Source: Candidatus Eisenbacteria bacterium
Lineage (GTDB): Bacteria; Eisenbacteria; RBG-16-71-46; CAIMUX01; JAHJDP01
Direction: 5' to 3'
Assembly (NCBI GenBank): GCA_018831195.1
Contig: JAHJDP010000107.1
Coordinates: 1-64,000 of the forward strand
DNA: 64,000 nt
This document shows, one piece after another, positions 24,802 to 33,594 of the stretch. Numbering within the stretch: position 1 is the first letter of the stretch; each line of letters begins with the position of its first letter. Under the pieces are notes generated by a model. It did not search any database. It worked only from the letters and a program-made list of their open reading frames with translations, and was not told the DNA's origin. Both the position numbers and the translations under genes were made by a program.

Positions 24802-26886
24802 TCAACCCACGCGATAAAGTGATACGCGGTCCCGGTAACGTCGCAGGAGTTCGTCGAGCATCCGTCTTGTCTTGGGATCGTCCGGATCGCGGAGATCGGC
24901 AGTCCACTGTTGCGCCTCCTGCCGGGCCAAGCTGATGAGGACAGCATCTCCCTGTAAATCCGCCATCTTCAGTGGGGGCAGTCCACTTTGGGCCACACCA
25001 AAGAAATCGCCGGGACCCCTGAATTTCAGATCTTCCTCTGCAACCCGGAAGCCATCCGTCTCTCTTACGAGAACTGATAATCTCTCCCTCGCCTCTGGAG
25101 ATGTTTCGGATCCAACCATGAGGAAGAAATGGGATGGTTGCCGGCCGCGGCCCACCCGTCCCCGGAGTTGATGCAGTTGACTGAGTCCATATCGCTCCGG
25201 ATGTTCCACTACCATAATATTCGCATTAGGTACATCAACGCCAACCTCGACAACCGTCGTTGTCACGAGAAGGTGAATATCGCCGGAGCAGAATTCCTGC
25301 ATCAGCCGGTTTTTCTCCTCACCGGACAACCTCCCATGAAGCAATCCAATCCGGTACCGGCGCAGCAGTGGATGGGCCGCCAAGAGATCGGCCGTATCGG
25401 TGGCGGCCTTCAGATCGGAGAGTTCCGACTGCTCAATCAGAGGACACACGACGTAGATCTGGCACCCCTCCCCCAGCGATTGCGCGAGGAATGCGATCAG
25501 GTCATGACGCCGGGATTCGGGAACCCGCCGCGTGCGGGGAGGTCGGCGGCCGGGCGGTTTTTCATCCAGAATGGAGAGATCCAGATCACCATAAAGCGTC
25601 ATCGCAAGCGTCCGCGGGATCGGTGTGGCTGTCATCACCAGGCCGTGGGGGGACCTCCCCTTCGACAGAAGCCGGGATCGCTGCAGAACACCGAATCGCT
25701 GTTGTTCATCGGCTATCACCAGGCCCAGCTGTTCGAACTGTATCTCATCCTGAATCAGGGCCTGGGTTCCCAAGGCCAATTTGGCCTCCCCGGAGATCAA
25801 TCGGTCCCGGGCCTCCCGCTTCTCGCGAACCGGCATCCGCCCCAGCAGAAGACACCAAGGCAAACCCAGGGGATCCAGGATTTGCGCGGCGGTACGGGCG
25901 TGTTGTTGAGCCAGGATCTCCGTCGGGGCCATCAGGGCGACCTGCGCCCCGGCTTCTATCGCCGCGAGAGCCGCCAGGATGGCGACAATCGTCTTCCCCG
26001 ACCCGACATCTCCCTCCAGCAGCCGGTTCATCGGGTAATCCCGGTCCAGATCGCCCAGTATTTCGGTGAGGACTCTCTCTTGCGCCCCCGTCAGCTGGAA
26101 GGGCAGGGAAGCCCTCGCCGCAGCCACCAGACGGTCCGTTCCCCGAAGAGGCAGCGCCATCCCCGGCCGGCGATATCTCTTTCGCTCCAGGGCCATTAGA
26201 AGCTGCAGGAAAAAAAGCTCATCGAAAGCCAACCGGCGGCGGGAAGCCTCTGCCTCAGCCATTGAATCAGGAAAATGAAGCCCTTCCAGGGCTTCCTCGA
26301 TCGGCAGCAGTTTAAGGCGGCTACGAAGCTCAACGGGAATTGGATCGGTTAGATGTGGAAGAACGGTGTCGAGCGCCGAGCGGATGAGGGTGCGGAGCCC
26401 CCGTTGCCCGATTCCGGCTGTCAGCGGATAGATCGGCACAATCCGCCCGGAGGAGAGGGCGGGACCCTCCCGTTCGGTCAGGATATCAAACTCCGGATTG
26501 AGGATCTGGAGGCCCTGGTAAACCCCAACCGTGCCGGTGGCGGTCACTTTTACACCCGAACGAATGATCTTTTGCAGAAAGGGTTGGTTGAACCAGATCA
26601 ATGAGATAGACCCTGTTTCGTCGGAGAGAAGGGCATGGAGATTGATTTTCCCCTGCCGTGTGCGGCGTTGGGAAACAGAACCGAACACACCCTCTATGGT
26701 TACCGTATTTCCGGGACGGAGAGAGGCGATGGGCACGATATGGGATCGATCGAGATAGGTCCGGGGCCGGTGGTGGAGGAGGTCTTCAATCGTGGCGATA
26801 CCCAGGCGCTCGAGAATCTTTTTCCGCGCCGGGCCGGCCCCCTTGATGAACTGGACATCCATTTCGAGGTGTTTTCTGTGGGCCAT
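24802..26886 (-). CDS. recG: ATP-dependent DNA helicase RecG
   Basis: RecG remodels stalled replication forks and branched DNA. The 694-residue product has the N-terminal wedge/OB domain (FIKGAGPARKKILERLGI, then an OB fold). The superfamily 2 motifs follow: Walker A GDVGSGKT (about 290-297), APTEILAQQH, a DEQQRFGV box (about 391-398), MTATPIPRTLA, TTTVVEVGVDVPNA and QLRGRVGRG. The DExH box normally reads DEQHRFGV; here the His is Gln. The length is normal. A zinc-ribbon gene follows in the same direction, and rpmB is divergent. Confidence 0.95.
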   Translation of the reverse strand: MAHRKHLEMDVQFIKGAGPARKKILERLGIATIEDLLHHRPRTYLDRSHIVPIASLRPGNTVTIEGVFGSVSQRRTRQGKINLHALLSDETGSISLIWFNQPFLQKIIRSGVKVTATGTVGVYQGLQILNPEFDILTEREGPALSSGRIVPIYPLTAGIGQRGLRTLIRSALDTVLPHLTDPIPVELRSRLKLLPIEEALEGLHFPDSMAEAEASRRRLAFDELFFLQLLMALERKRYRRPGMALPLRGTDRLVAAARASLPFQLTGAQERVLTEILGDLDRDYPMNRLLEGDVGSGKTIVAILAALAAIEAGAQVALMAPTEILAQQHARTAAQILDPLGLPWCLLLGRMPVREKREARDRLISGEAKLALGTQALIQDEIQFEQLGLVIADEQQRFGVLQRSRLLSKGRSPHGLVMTATPIPRTLAMTLYGDLDLSILDEKPPGRRPPRTRRVPESRRHDLIAFLAQSLGEGCQIYVVCPLIEQSELSDLKAATDTADLLAAHPLLRRYRIGLLHGRLSGEEKNRLMQEFCSGDIHLLVTTTVVEVGVDVPNANIMVVEHPERYGLSQLHQLRGRVGRGRQPSHFFLMVGSETSPEARERLSVLVRETDGFRVAEEDLKFRGPGDFFGVAQSGLPPLKMADLQGDAVLISLARQEAQQWTADLRDPDDPKTRRMLDELLRRYRDRVSLYRVG

Positions 26887-26926
26887 GGATCCTCGCCCCT
26901 CTTTTCGGGCCCCTTTGTGACTCGTT

Positions 26927-26951
26927 CCCCGCTCGGAAGATGTGAGCGGGG
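26927..26951. promoter_or_regulatory. Inverted repeat upstream of the rpmB promoter
   Basis: CCCCGCTC and GAGCGGGG form a perfect 8-bp inverted repeat with a 9-base centre, ending directly against the -35 box of the rpmB promoter. No T-run follows on either strand, so it is more likely an operator or the end of an RNA on the recG side than a terminator. Confidence 0.35.
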
Positions 26952-26979
26952 TTGACGCCTCAATCCTCTGCCGTATAGG
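26952..26979 (+). promoter_or_regulatory. Sigma-70-type promoter of rpmB
   Basis: TTGACG and TATAGG are separated by 16 bases and lie about 38 bases before the rpmB start codon, in a divergent intergenic region where a promoter is required. The -35 box matches at five of six positions; the -10 box is weaker. Confidence 0.55.
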
Positions 26980-27016
26980 ATAAGGCCTTGACCGTATCGA
27001 GCAAGGAGGAACTCAA

Positions 27017-27253
27017 ATGTCTCGCATTTGTGACCGCTGTGGCAAGGGGATCCAATTCGGAAACCGGGTGAGCCACGCCCACAATGTCAATAAGCGGATT
27101 TGGAAACCGAATCTTCAGCGGGTTCGGGTGATCGTGGATGGAAAGCCGAAGCGGATAAGGCTCTGCACCGATTGTATCAAGAGCCCCGACATTCAAAAGA
27201 ATGTGCGTGTACAAGCCACCCCACAGGAGAAGTCCGGGGTCTCGACCCCATAA
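27017..27253 (+). CDS. rpmB: Ribosomal protein bL28
   Basis: A 78-residue ribosomal protein of the large subunit. It has the typical beginning MSRICDRCGKGIQFGNRVSHAHN followed by the RIWKPNLQRVRV segment. Two Cys pairs (CDRC and CTDC) mark the zinc-binding C+ form. A strong AAGGAGG lies seven bases before the ATG. It is a single-gene plus-strand unit between recG and lpxH. A short hairpin (TCCGCC/GGCGGA, 27264-27281) follows the stop but lacks a T-run. Confidence 0.95.
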   Translation: MSRICDRCGKGIQFGNRVSHAHNVNKRIWKPNLQRVRVIVDGKPKRIRLCTDCIKSPDIQKNVRVQATPQEKSGVSTP

Positions 27254-27360
27254 CCTCCCTTCTTCCGCCGGTGATGGCGGAGTCGCTGAAAACTGGAGAC
27301 GGGCAACATGGCGCCACCGATCGTTTCGATTCGGGGCGTTTCCGTCTTTTTTGGTTCTTC

Positions 27361-27417
27361 CAGGGATGGAAGCGGAGGCCTATCGGCTCCAAAGACTCAG
27401 GGATGGAAGCGGAGGCC
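27361..27417. repeat. 20-bp direct repeat at the lpxH 3-prime end
   Basis: A 20-base sequence at 27361-27380 recurs exactly at 27398-27417 (period 37). The second copy spans the last codons and stop of lpxH (encoding GLRFHP), and the first lies just beyond the stop. It looks like a local duplication of the gene end. Confidence 0.7.
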
Positions 27418-28128
27418 GTCATCATCAAGAACGGCGAACTCGAGGCGGTCGATACAACTTCCGGGCGAAACGAGTTCACAGGATCGGCCATCCACCGACC
27501 GGCTTTGTGAAGACTGCCGGTGGACGTGCCCGAAGATCATGGTATCGAAACCTCGCTTGAACTTCTCTGCTATGGCGCTTTCATCCATTTCCAATATTTT
27601 CTGTTCCGTTCGTGTCTGGTATTCAACGGATGAACGCATCATTTTTTTAATGACCCACTTGGCCGCAAACCACGGCAGCCAGCCGAAGAACATCTTGGCA
27701 AGGGGTGATCGGATCAACCGGCGGAAGCGCAGGTACCCCCCGTCGTTGCGGCATAGAAGATCGCCGTGGATGAGAAGGGTCCGTTTCCCATTAAGTAAAA
27801 CTTCCGCCTCATCTCCGAGAATCCTAATATTGCTCCCGACATGGCGGGGGAAATGCTCTTCATAGGAAAAATCCCTGTTCCCAAAGATGATCCCGACACT
27901 TTTCACCGACTGCGCCAACTCTCTGAGAAGCTCGAGTTCCTTCGCATAATATTCGAACAATCCGCGGTTGCGTTCATACCAGAAATCAAAGAGATCGCCC
28001 AGGATATAGACCTGTAGATCGGCCGGGGATTCCGGTCGCTGTCGCATGATGTCCACAAAAGATCGAAACCTCTCCGTTCGTTCGGGAAATTCGGGATTCA
28101 GATGAATATCACTGATAAAACAGATCAT
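27397..28128 (-). CDS. lpxH: UDP-2,3-diacylglucosamine diphosphatase LpxH
   Basis: LpxH removes UMP from UDP-2,3-diacylglucosamine in lipid A synthesis. The calcineurin-like metal ligands are all visible: DIH (7-9), GDLFDFW (about 44-50), GNRDF (about 82-86), IHGDLLCRND (about 119-128) and GHVH (about 199-202). The segment DGGYLRFRRLIRSPLA matches the LpxH-specific helical cap that binds the acyl chains. At 243 residues the length is normal. It ends in a short duplicated sequence. It implies a lipid A-bearing outer membrane. A related phosphoesterase such as LpxI is excluded by the motifs. Confidence 0.85.
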   Translation of the reverse strand: MICFISDIHLNPEFPERTERFRSFVDIMRQRPESPADLQVYILGDLFDFWYERNRGLFEYYAKELELLRELAQSVKSVGIIFGNRDFSYEEHFPRHVGSNIRILGDEAEVLLNGKRTLLIHGDLLCRNDGGYLRFRRLIRSPLAKMFFGWLPWFAAKWVIKKMMRSSVEYQTRTEQKILEMDESAIAEKFKRGFDTMIFGHVHRQSSQSRSVDGRSCELVSPGSCIDRLEFAVLDDDGLRFHP

Positions 28129-28228
28129 CTTGTCATCCCCATGGCATGATCCGCACCAAGCATTCAGGCGGCCTTTCCATTCAATTTAACATTTGAAAGA
28201 TATAGGAAAAGCGGGTGAATAGAAAGTC

Positions 28229-28251
28229 CGGGCTGCCTTACGCCAAGCCCG
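28229..28251 (-). terminator. Possible terminator after the dcw cluster
   Basis: On the minus strand CGGGCT/AGCCCG form a 6-bp stem with an 11-base loop, followed by GACTTTCTATTC. It lies about 50 bases after the stop of the last gene in the dcw run (28300). The stem is short and the T tract weak. Confidence 0.35.
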
Positions 28252-28299
28252 TTCTGCGATGGTGCGGCGGCGGATGGGCCCCGTCCCCAAGGCCGGGGA

Positions 28300-29934
28300 T
28301 CAGAGTTCCTCAACCAGCGCGACATCGCCGAGAATGGCGCTGGGGAAGGCGAAGGGATCGATCAAATAGGCGTCCGCCCAGCATTTCAACCCCTCCTCGA
28401 TCTTTCCCAGCCGGATTTGAACGCACCCGAGATCGCGCAGCAGCCGGGGATCGGTCGACAAGAAAGAGGCGGCGGAATGATAAGATTGTTCAGCCGTTTC
28501 GAGCTCCCCTTCCTCCTCCAGCAAAAGACCGCGCAAATAGGTCATCTGGAAGCTGGAAGGGAACCGCGCTTTAGCCGACTCCAGAATCTGAAGACCGTTT
28601 TCGATGCGCCCCTCCTTAAGATCGAGGGTGACGATAGCTTGAACGGCGATGCGGGCGACCTCGCGACGCGCGGCGTTCGCCAGCTCATCCAAAATCCCCC
28701 TGGCGGCCTCGGCCGTTCCCAATCCGAGCTGAGCCATCCCTTCAAGGAGACGCAGGCGCTCATCCCCCGGATGATTTTGCAAACCGCGCCGGGCGATTTC
28801 CAAGGCATCGGCATTTTTACGATCCCGAAGATGCCACCATCCCAGATCCGTCAGCGCGGCAACAAGAGAAAAGTGGCGCGCCGATTGTTCCAGCACCTCG
28901 CGGGCCGAACCCATATTTCGGGTCAGGGCAAGACAGCCGGCCAATAGATATTGGGCGCGCGGCTCTCCGGGCAGCCATTCCAGGTATCCGTTCAATAATT
29001 GGCGGGCCTCCTTGACCCGGTAGATCCGGATACAGGCCAAGGCCTTTAACAATACGGCATCCTGGTAATGCGGCTCCAAACGCAGGACTTCGGAAAGTGG
29101 AGGCAAGGCCTGATCCGGGCTGTTCCAGCGCAGATAGGTGATTCCCTTTTGAAGATACGCTTCCACATACCGGGGATTGATTTCCAAAGACTTGTTTAAA
29201 TGTTCAATGGCCTCGCCATACCGGCCATTTTCTTGTAGTAATATCGACAACCGGCAACGGAGATCCGGATAGGTGGGATGTTTCTCGACGGCCCCCAGAA
29301 AATGTTGAAGGGCTTGGTCCTTTTCACCTTCGGCATAGGCGATCAGAGCCGCTTGCGTCTGATTCGCTGAATCGCGGAAATGATTCAATCGGGTTTCGAA
29401 TTGTTCAAACCAGGAAGGAACATCCTCAGCGCGGGGATTTTCCGGCCGCCCGATCGCGAGATCGGTGGAACCCTCATCAAGCTTGGCCAGTTCGGCGAAA
29501 GCCTCCTCGACGCGATCCATCTTCCAAAGAACCAGCGCCAGCCATCCAAGCGCCTCATCATACCGCGGATTCAAACGCAAGGCCTCACTGAGGCGGATCA
29601 AGGCTCCTTCAAAATCGTTCCGCCGCGCCAGGAGACGACCGAGATGAAAGTGATAGTCCGGGAAAGTGGTCGGCGTCTTGACCGCCTCCCGCAGATCACT
29701 CTCCGCTCCGGACGGATCACCCTGGATTTCCTTGGCGAGACCGGAACGGACCAAAGCCTCAACCCGGTAGAAACGGGCCAATTCTCCGTAGGGGTGCGAT
29801 GAGTCCTGAAGCTGCTGAAGGGCTTCCTCAAAGTGAGGGATCGCCTCGGAAAAGCGTCCCTTATTATACAATCCCATGGCTTGAGTGTAGGCGACCATAG
29901 CTTGTGACCGAAAAAGACGTCCTAAAAGCGACAC
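28300..29934 (-). CDS. TPR protein at the end of the dcw cluster
   Basis: 544 residues of tetratricopeptide-like helical repeats from about residue 18 (MGLYNKGRFSEAIPHFEEAL) to the end, with especially clear units around 85-135 and 240-290. No signal peptide is present; a short basic N-terminus (SLLGRLFRS) precedes the repeats. GTG at 29934 is chosen as start because AAAGGAGG lies five to six bases upstream. A frame start at 29967 ignores that site. It follows ftsZ by 52 bases, so it is probably co-transcribed with the division genes. A division-linked scaffold is possible but unproven. Confidence 0.8.
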   Translation of the reverse strand: MSLLGRLFRSQAMVAYTQAMGLYNKGRFSEAIPHFEEALQQLQDSSHPYGELARFYRVEALVRSGLAKEIQGDPSGAESDLREAVKTPTTFPDYHFHLGRLLARRNDFEGALIRLSEALRLNPRYDEALGWLALVLWKMDRVEEAFAELAKLDEGSTDLAIGRPENPRAEDVPSWFEQFETRLNHFRDSANQTQAALIAYAEGEKDQALQHFLGAVEKHPTYPDLRCRLSILLQENGRYGEAIEHLNKSLEINPRYVEAYLQKGITYLRWNSPDQALPPLSEVLRLEPHYQDAVLLKALACIRIYRVKEARQLLNGYLEWLPGEPRAQYLLAGCLALTRNMGSAREVLEQSARHFSLVAALTDLGWWHLRDRKNADALEIARRGLQNHPGDERLRLLEGMAQLGLGTAEAARGILDELANAARREVARIAVQAIVTLDLKEGRIENGLQILESAKARFPSSFQMTYLRGLLLEEEGELETAEQSYHSAASFLSTDPRLLRDLGCVQIRLGKIEEGLKCWADAYLIDPFAFPSAILGDVALVEEL

Positions 29935-29986
29935 GCGGGCCTCCTTTGTCGACCCGCGCTGCGCCACACCGCTTTATGCTGAGAGA

Positions 29987-31408
29987 CTATCTCGCGATCC
30001 GCCTCCGGAAGGCCGGAATATCAAAAGTCCGCCGCCGCGGCCTGCGATCCCATCCCTCTTTGGGTGCAGAGGAGACGGGTGTCAACGGCAGCGGCATGAC
30101 CGCCTCTTCCTCAATCTCTTGAGGATCCAGCGGCTCATCGTCTTCCTTCCTGTTCCAGAGCGGCAGATCGTCCAAAGAGGTTGGGGCCGGATCGATCGCA
30201 CCTTTCCTCCAGGATCGGCTCATTGAATCGACCTCTGGAGTGGTATCCTGCGAAGCCGCTGCTTCATCGGCCGCCCGGTCGACAGCCATCGCCTCGAATC
30301 CGACGGCCTCGGCCCCCGCCGCCTCGCCTCCCATCGTCCCGGCTCCCACCATCTCAGCTCCCACTGTCCCGGGGAGTGGATCGGCGATTTCAAGCGGATT
30401 TTCGGATCTCTCGTTGCTCTTGTTGATCTCGGTTGTGATGCCGCGCTGCTTGGTGCCGAATCCGGTAGCCACCACCGTGACACGGACCTCTCCCTCCAGG
30501 GAGGGATCGATCACATTCCCAAGATAAACATGCGCTCCACGCCCGGCTGTCTCCTCGATCAATGTCACCGCTTCACTTAACTCGCCGATGCTGAGCTTTT
30601 GGCTTCCCGCGACATTGACCAGGACCGCCTCCGCGCCGGCGATGGAGACATCCTCCAACAGACGGTTGGAGATCGCCTGCTGGGCGGCGACCTTCGCGGC
30701 GCCCTCACCGGAGGCGACGCCGATCCCCATCAAGGCACTGCCGCCCCGCTTCATGACCGAGCGGACATCAGCGAAATCCCGATTCATGATACCGGGAATC
30801 GTGATCAATTCTGAAATACCCCGGGTCGCCTGATACAGCACCTCGTCAGCGGCGCGATAGGCTTCCTCCAAGGGGGTTTTGGCATCAAGAATCTCAAGGA
30901 GCTTCTGGTTGGGCACCACGATCAATGTATCGACAGATTCCCGAAGCTTTTCAATCCCGAGTACCGCCTGATCCGTCCGTGGTTGCCCCTCAAAGTTGAA
31001 GGGGGTGGTGACGACAGCGACAGAGAGGATATCCCGCTCCTTGGCGAGCCGGGCCAAGACCGGCGCAGCGCCGGTTCCTGTGCCCCCGCCCATCCCGGCG
31101 GCGATGAAGAGCATATCAACCCCCTGGATTTGCGCCTCCAGGGTCTCAGCGTCTTCCTCGGCGGCCTTCCGGCCGCGTTCGGGAAGCCCCCCGGTTCCTA
31201 GCCCCCGGGTTTCATCGACGCCGATCTGGAGCTTAGCCGGGCAGACGGAAACCTCCAGCGCCTGGAGATCGGTATTCATGACAAGGAACTCCAATCCTTC
31301 CAGACCCTCGAGGATCATTCTCCCCACGGCGTTCCCGCCGCATCCCCCGACACCGATGACTTTCAGCCGGGCCGGGCTCAAGACTTTGTCACTCGCTTCG
31401 ATCAGCAT
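29987..31408 (-). CDS. ftsZ: Cell division GTPase FtsZ
   Basis: FtsZ polymerises into the division ring. The GTPase core (about residues 12-320) has VIGVGGCGGNAV, the tubulin signature GGGTGTG (108-114 in AAGMGGGTGTGAAP), PFNFEG and the T7-loop NRDFADVRSVM. A long linker (about 330-455) is Ala/Gly/Glu-rich with imperfect repeats of the GAE-x-V/M type. The conserved C-terminal peptide DIPAFRRR, which binds FtsA and other partners, closes the 473-residue protein. The linker is longer than in most Proteobacteria. It follows ftsA. Confidence 0.96.
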   Translation of the reverse strand: MLIEASDKVLSPARLKVIGVGGCGGNAVGRMILEGLEGLEFLVMNTDLQALEVSVCPAKLQIGVDETRGLGTGGLPERGRKAAEEDAETLEAQIQGVDMLFIAAGMGGGTGTGAAPVLARLAKERDILSVAVVTTPFNFEGQPRTDQAVLGIEKLRESVDTLIVVPNQKLLEILDAKTPLEEAYRAADEVLYQATRGISELITIPGIMNRDFADVRSVMKRGGSALMGIGVASGEGAAKVAAQQAISNRLLEDVSIAGAEAVLVNVAGSQKLSIGELSEAVTLIEETAGRGAHVYLGNVIDPSLEGEVRVTVVATGFGTKQRGITTEINKSNERSENPLEIADPLPGTVGAEMVGAGTMGGEAAGAEAVGFEAMAVDRAADEAAASQDTTPEVDSMSRSWRKGAIDPAPTSLDDLPLWNRKEDDEPLDPQEIEEEAVMPLPLTPVSSAPKEGWDRRPRRRTFDIPAFRRRIAR

Positions 31409-31498
31409 GGGTCATCCCTCCTCAGTGCAGCCATCCTTGTTGAAAAGGCTCATTGCAAATGCTTGGTGAAAATCCTCTCGGAAGACCTCCTAGCCAAT

Positions 31499-32722
31499 TT
31501 ATAAGGCCAGACGGGCTTTAACAAATTCTTTTATGGGCCGGGTTACCTTATTTATGAGCTGTTTTTTGCCGGACTGCTCCTCAGGATTCCCCTCGGCCGC
31601 CATCTCCATCAGCAATCCCACCGCGCAACTCCAAGAAGGATTCAATCCTTCCGGCGGCAGATTGCCCAGGCCCGTCGGATGCCCGATCCGGACAGGGACT
31701 TGCAGGATCCGTTGGGCGTGCTGGGATAGCCCGATGAGATTGGCCCCTCCTCCGGTGAGGACCAGGCCTCCCTGCAGACGAGAGAGAGGCATCGTATATT
31801 GGATCTTGCGGACAACAAGACCGAGGATCTCCTCGACCCGCGGGCCCACGATCGAAGTGAGGAGGCTCGGGGCGACGTTTCGGGATCCATTGCCGCCCAT
31901 GGCGGTGATTTCCGGCTCGTCCCGGCCCGTGGAGGATCCCGAGGCAAGACCCCAGCGGCACTTGACCATTTCGGCCTCGGCCAGCGGCGTGCGGAGTCCG
32001 ACAGCCAGATCGTGGGTAATCCGATCGCACCCGACGCCGAGAATCGCCGTATCCTTGAGCGTGTCTTCATGGATAATGGTGATGCCTGTCGTCTGGGCGC
32101 CCAAATCGATGACAGCGACGCCCCAATGTTCCTCATCCGGATGAAGGACGGCCCGGGCGATCGCGAGAGGCGCGAGAATGATCCGGTCGGCCTTGTAGTG
32201 GATCCGCCCCAGCGCCTTTTGGAAATTCCGAACGACGGAGACCAGACCGGTGACGATATGGGCCTGGGCCTCCAATCTCTCCCCCCACATCCCCTCCGGT
32301 TCACGAATTCCGGACTGCCCATCGAGGATGTACTCCTGCTGGATCATATGGATCACTTCACGATCCGAGGGGATGCCCATCGCCTGGGCCGCCTGGAAGG
32401 CTTTCTGTTTATCAGCCGCCGAGACCTCCCGGTCTTTGCCCATGACCGGGACGACACCGCGTCCGTTGAAGCTGCGCACAGAATCATCCCCCAGACCCAT
32501 CGCAATTTGCTCGAGAGGGAATCCACAGTCATTCTCGACTTGGTGCAAGACCGTTTCCATCGCATCGGAGGCGGCCTCAAGATGGACGACGGCGCCGGCG
32601 CGGATGCCCCTGGAGGCAACGGATCCGTGCCCAACGAGTTCCAGACGGCCCTCTTCCGTCATGTATCCAGCCACCGCATTGATGGTATGGCTTCCAACAT
32701 CTAATCCGGCCAGTATCCTCAT
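31499..32722 (-). CDS. ftsA: Cell division protein FtsA
   Basis: FtsA, the actin-like membrane tether of FtsZ, 407 residues. Visible are the phosphate-binding ILAGLDVGSHTINAV at the N-terminus, the SHS2/1C region (SVRSFNGRGVVPV), WGVAVIDLGAQTTGITI, and the adenosine motif GGLVLTGGGANLIGL. The C-terminus ends in a basic amphipathic segment (RPIKEFVKARLAL) suited to membrane binding. ATG at 32722 has AAGGAG seven bases upstream, better than the TTG at 32728. It lies between ftsQ and ftsZ, the standard order. Confidence 0.94.
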   Translation of the reverse strand: MRILAGLDVGSHTINAVAGYMTEEGRLELVGHGSVASRGIRAGAVVHLEAASDAMETVLHQVENDCGFPLEQIAMGLGDDSVRSFNGRGVVPVMGKDREVSAADKQKAFQAAQAMGIPSDREVIHMIQQEYILDGQSGIREPEGMWGERLEAQAHIVTGLVSVVRNFQKALGRIHYKADRIILAPLAIARAVLHPDEEHWGVAVIDLGAQTTGITIIHEDTLKDTAILGVGCDRITHDLAVGLRTPLAEAEMVKCRWGLASGSSTGRDEPEITAMGGNGSRNVAPSLLTSIVGPRVEEILGLVVRKIQYTMPLSRLQGGLVLTGGGANLIGLSQHAQRILQVPVRIGHPTGLGNLPPEGLNPSWSCAVGLLMEMAAEGNPEEQSGKKQLINKVTRPIKEFVKARLAL

Positions 32723-32775
32723 ATACAATCTCCTTGCCGGTCTCCAAAGGCCTGGTTCCGGCCGGTCGTACGACG

Positions 32776-33594
32776 TTAGCCTGAGCTCTCTTTCCCTTCT
32801 GTCGATTTGCGGACGACAATCTGGTCATCAAAACGCAAATCCAGAACAACATCGGTCAGTTTCCTGCGATCGAGATCAGCCAAGATCGTCCCCACGGTAC
32901 GCCAGCGGGCCGCATCGAGGTTATCCGGCGCCACGAGAACCCTCCTGGAATCACAGAGTGTCAAGCGCCACAATCCGGCGCTGAAACCCTGCGCCTGTGA
33001 GATATCCGCCCAGAGACGGGGCTGCTCCTTCTGAAGATGATCCATCCATCCAAGAATGGCCTGGAGGCCGCCGACCCGAGCGCTCCAGCCTTCTCTTCGC
33101 AGTTGGACCCTCCCCTCTTCAACATTGAGAAATACGAGGGGAAGGTCCGGCAGCGAACCGGCGGCAGGCCAGGCGACGCCATCGGCCGCGACCTCCCAAG
33201 CTTCATCTGGAAAAGCAATCAGAAGCAGAACTGCTTGGCGTTCCTCAACCTCAATGTACAATTCGCCCCAAGGCCGCCAGGCCCATCGCATCGACCTGAT
33301 GCGCGGATAGGTGTCGCTGATCGTCCGAGCCTTATCATTCGGCAGCTTGAAGAAACTGATCCCCTCCTGTATTTCCAGCCAGGCGAGGAACTCTTCTTGA
33401 GGCATCGAAGATAGGTTCGCGACTTGCAGACTCCGAACCTGGAATGCCGGATTATTTATAATGCGCTCTTTTTGCCAAATAATTCCCGCGGTGATCGCCC
33501 CGATCGTCAAAAGAATCAGCGGGAAACCCCATCCATACCGGTTTCGCCTGAATCCGGCGGGTGCGCCTTCTTTGCGGAATCTCTGCGGGCTCAT
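32776..33594 (-). CDS. ftsQ: Cell division protein FtsQ (DivIB-like)
   Basis: A 272-residue bitopic protein: a basic cytoplasmic start (SPQRFRKEGAPAGFRRNRYG), one membrane helix (about 22-40), a POTRA-like region beginning NPAFQVRSLQVANLSSMPQEEF, and a beta-rich FtsQ domain. FtsQ links early and late division proteins and holds the FtsB-FtsL pair. Similarity is low, as usual for this family, so the call depends on topology and on position between murC and ftsA. Its ATG overlaps the murC stop by four bases. murB and ddl, often found next to it, are absent. Confidence 0.85.
   Translation of the reverse strand: MSPQRFRKEGAPAGFRRNRYGWGFPLILLTIGAITAGIIWQKERIINNPAFQVRSLQVANLSSMPQEEFLAWLEIQEGISFFKLPNDKARTISDTYPRIRSMRWAWRPWGELYIEVEERQAVLLLIAFPDEAWEVAADGVAWPAAGSLPDLPLVFLNVEEGRVQLRREGWSARVGGLQAILGWMDHLQKEQPRLWADISQAQGFSAGLWRLTLCDSRRVLVAPDNLDAARWRTVGTILADLDRRKLTDVVLDLRFDDQIVVRKSTEGKESSG

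Noticed and set aside
25129-26199. A 356-residue open frame on the plus strand
   Set aside because: It is antisense to recG, whose helicase motifs are intact, and has biased composition with no ribosome site.
31799-32704. A 301-residue open frame on the plus strand
   Set aside because: It is a shadow of ftsA with no family features.
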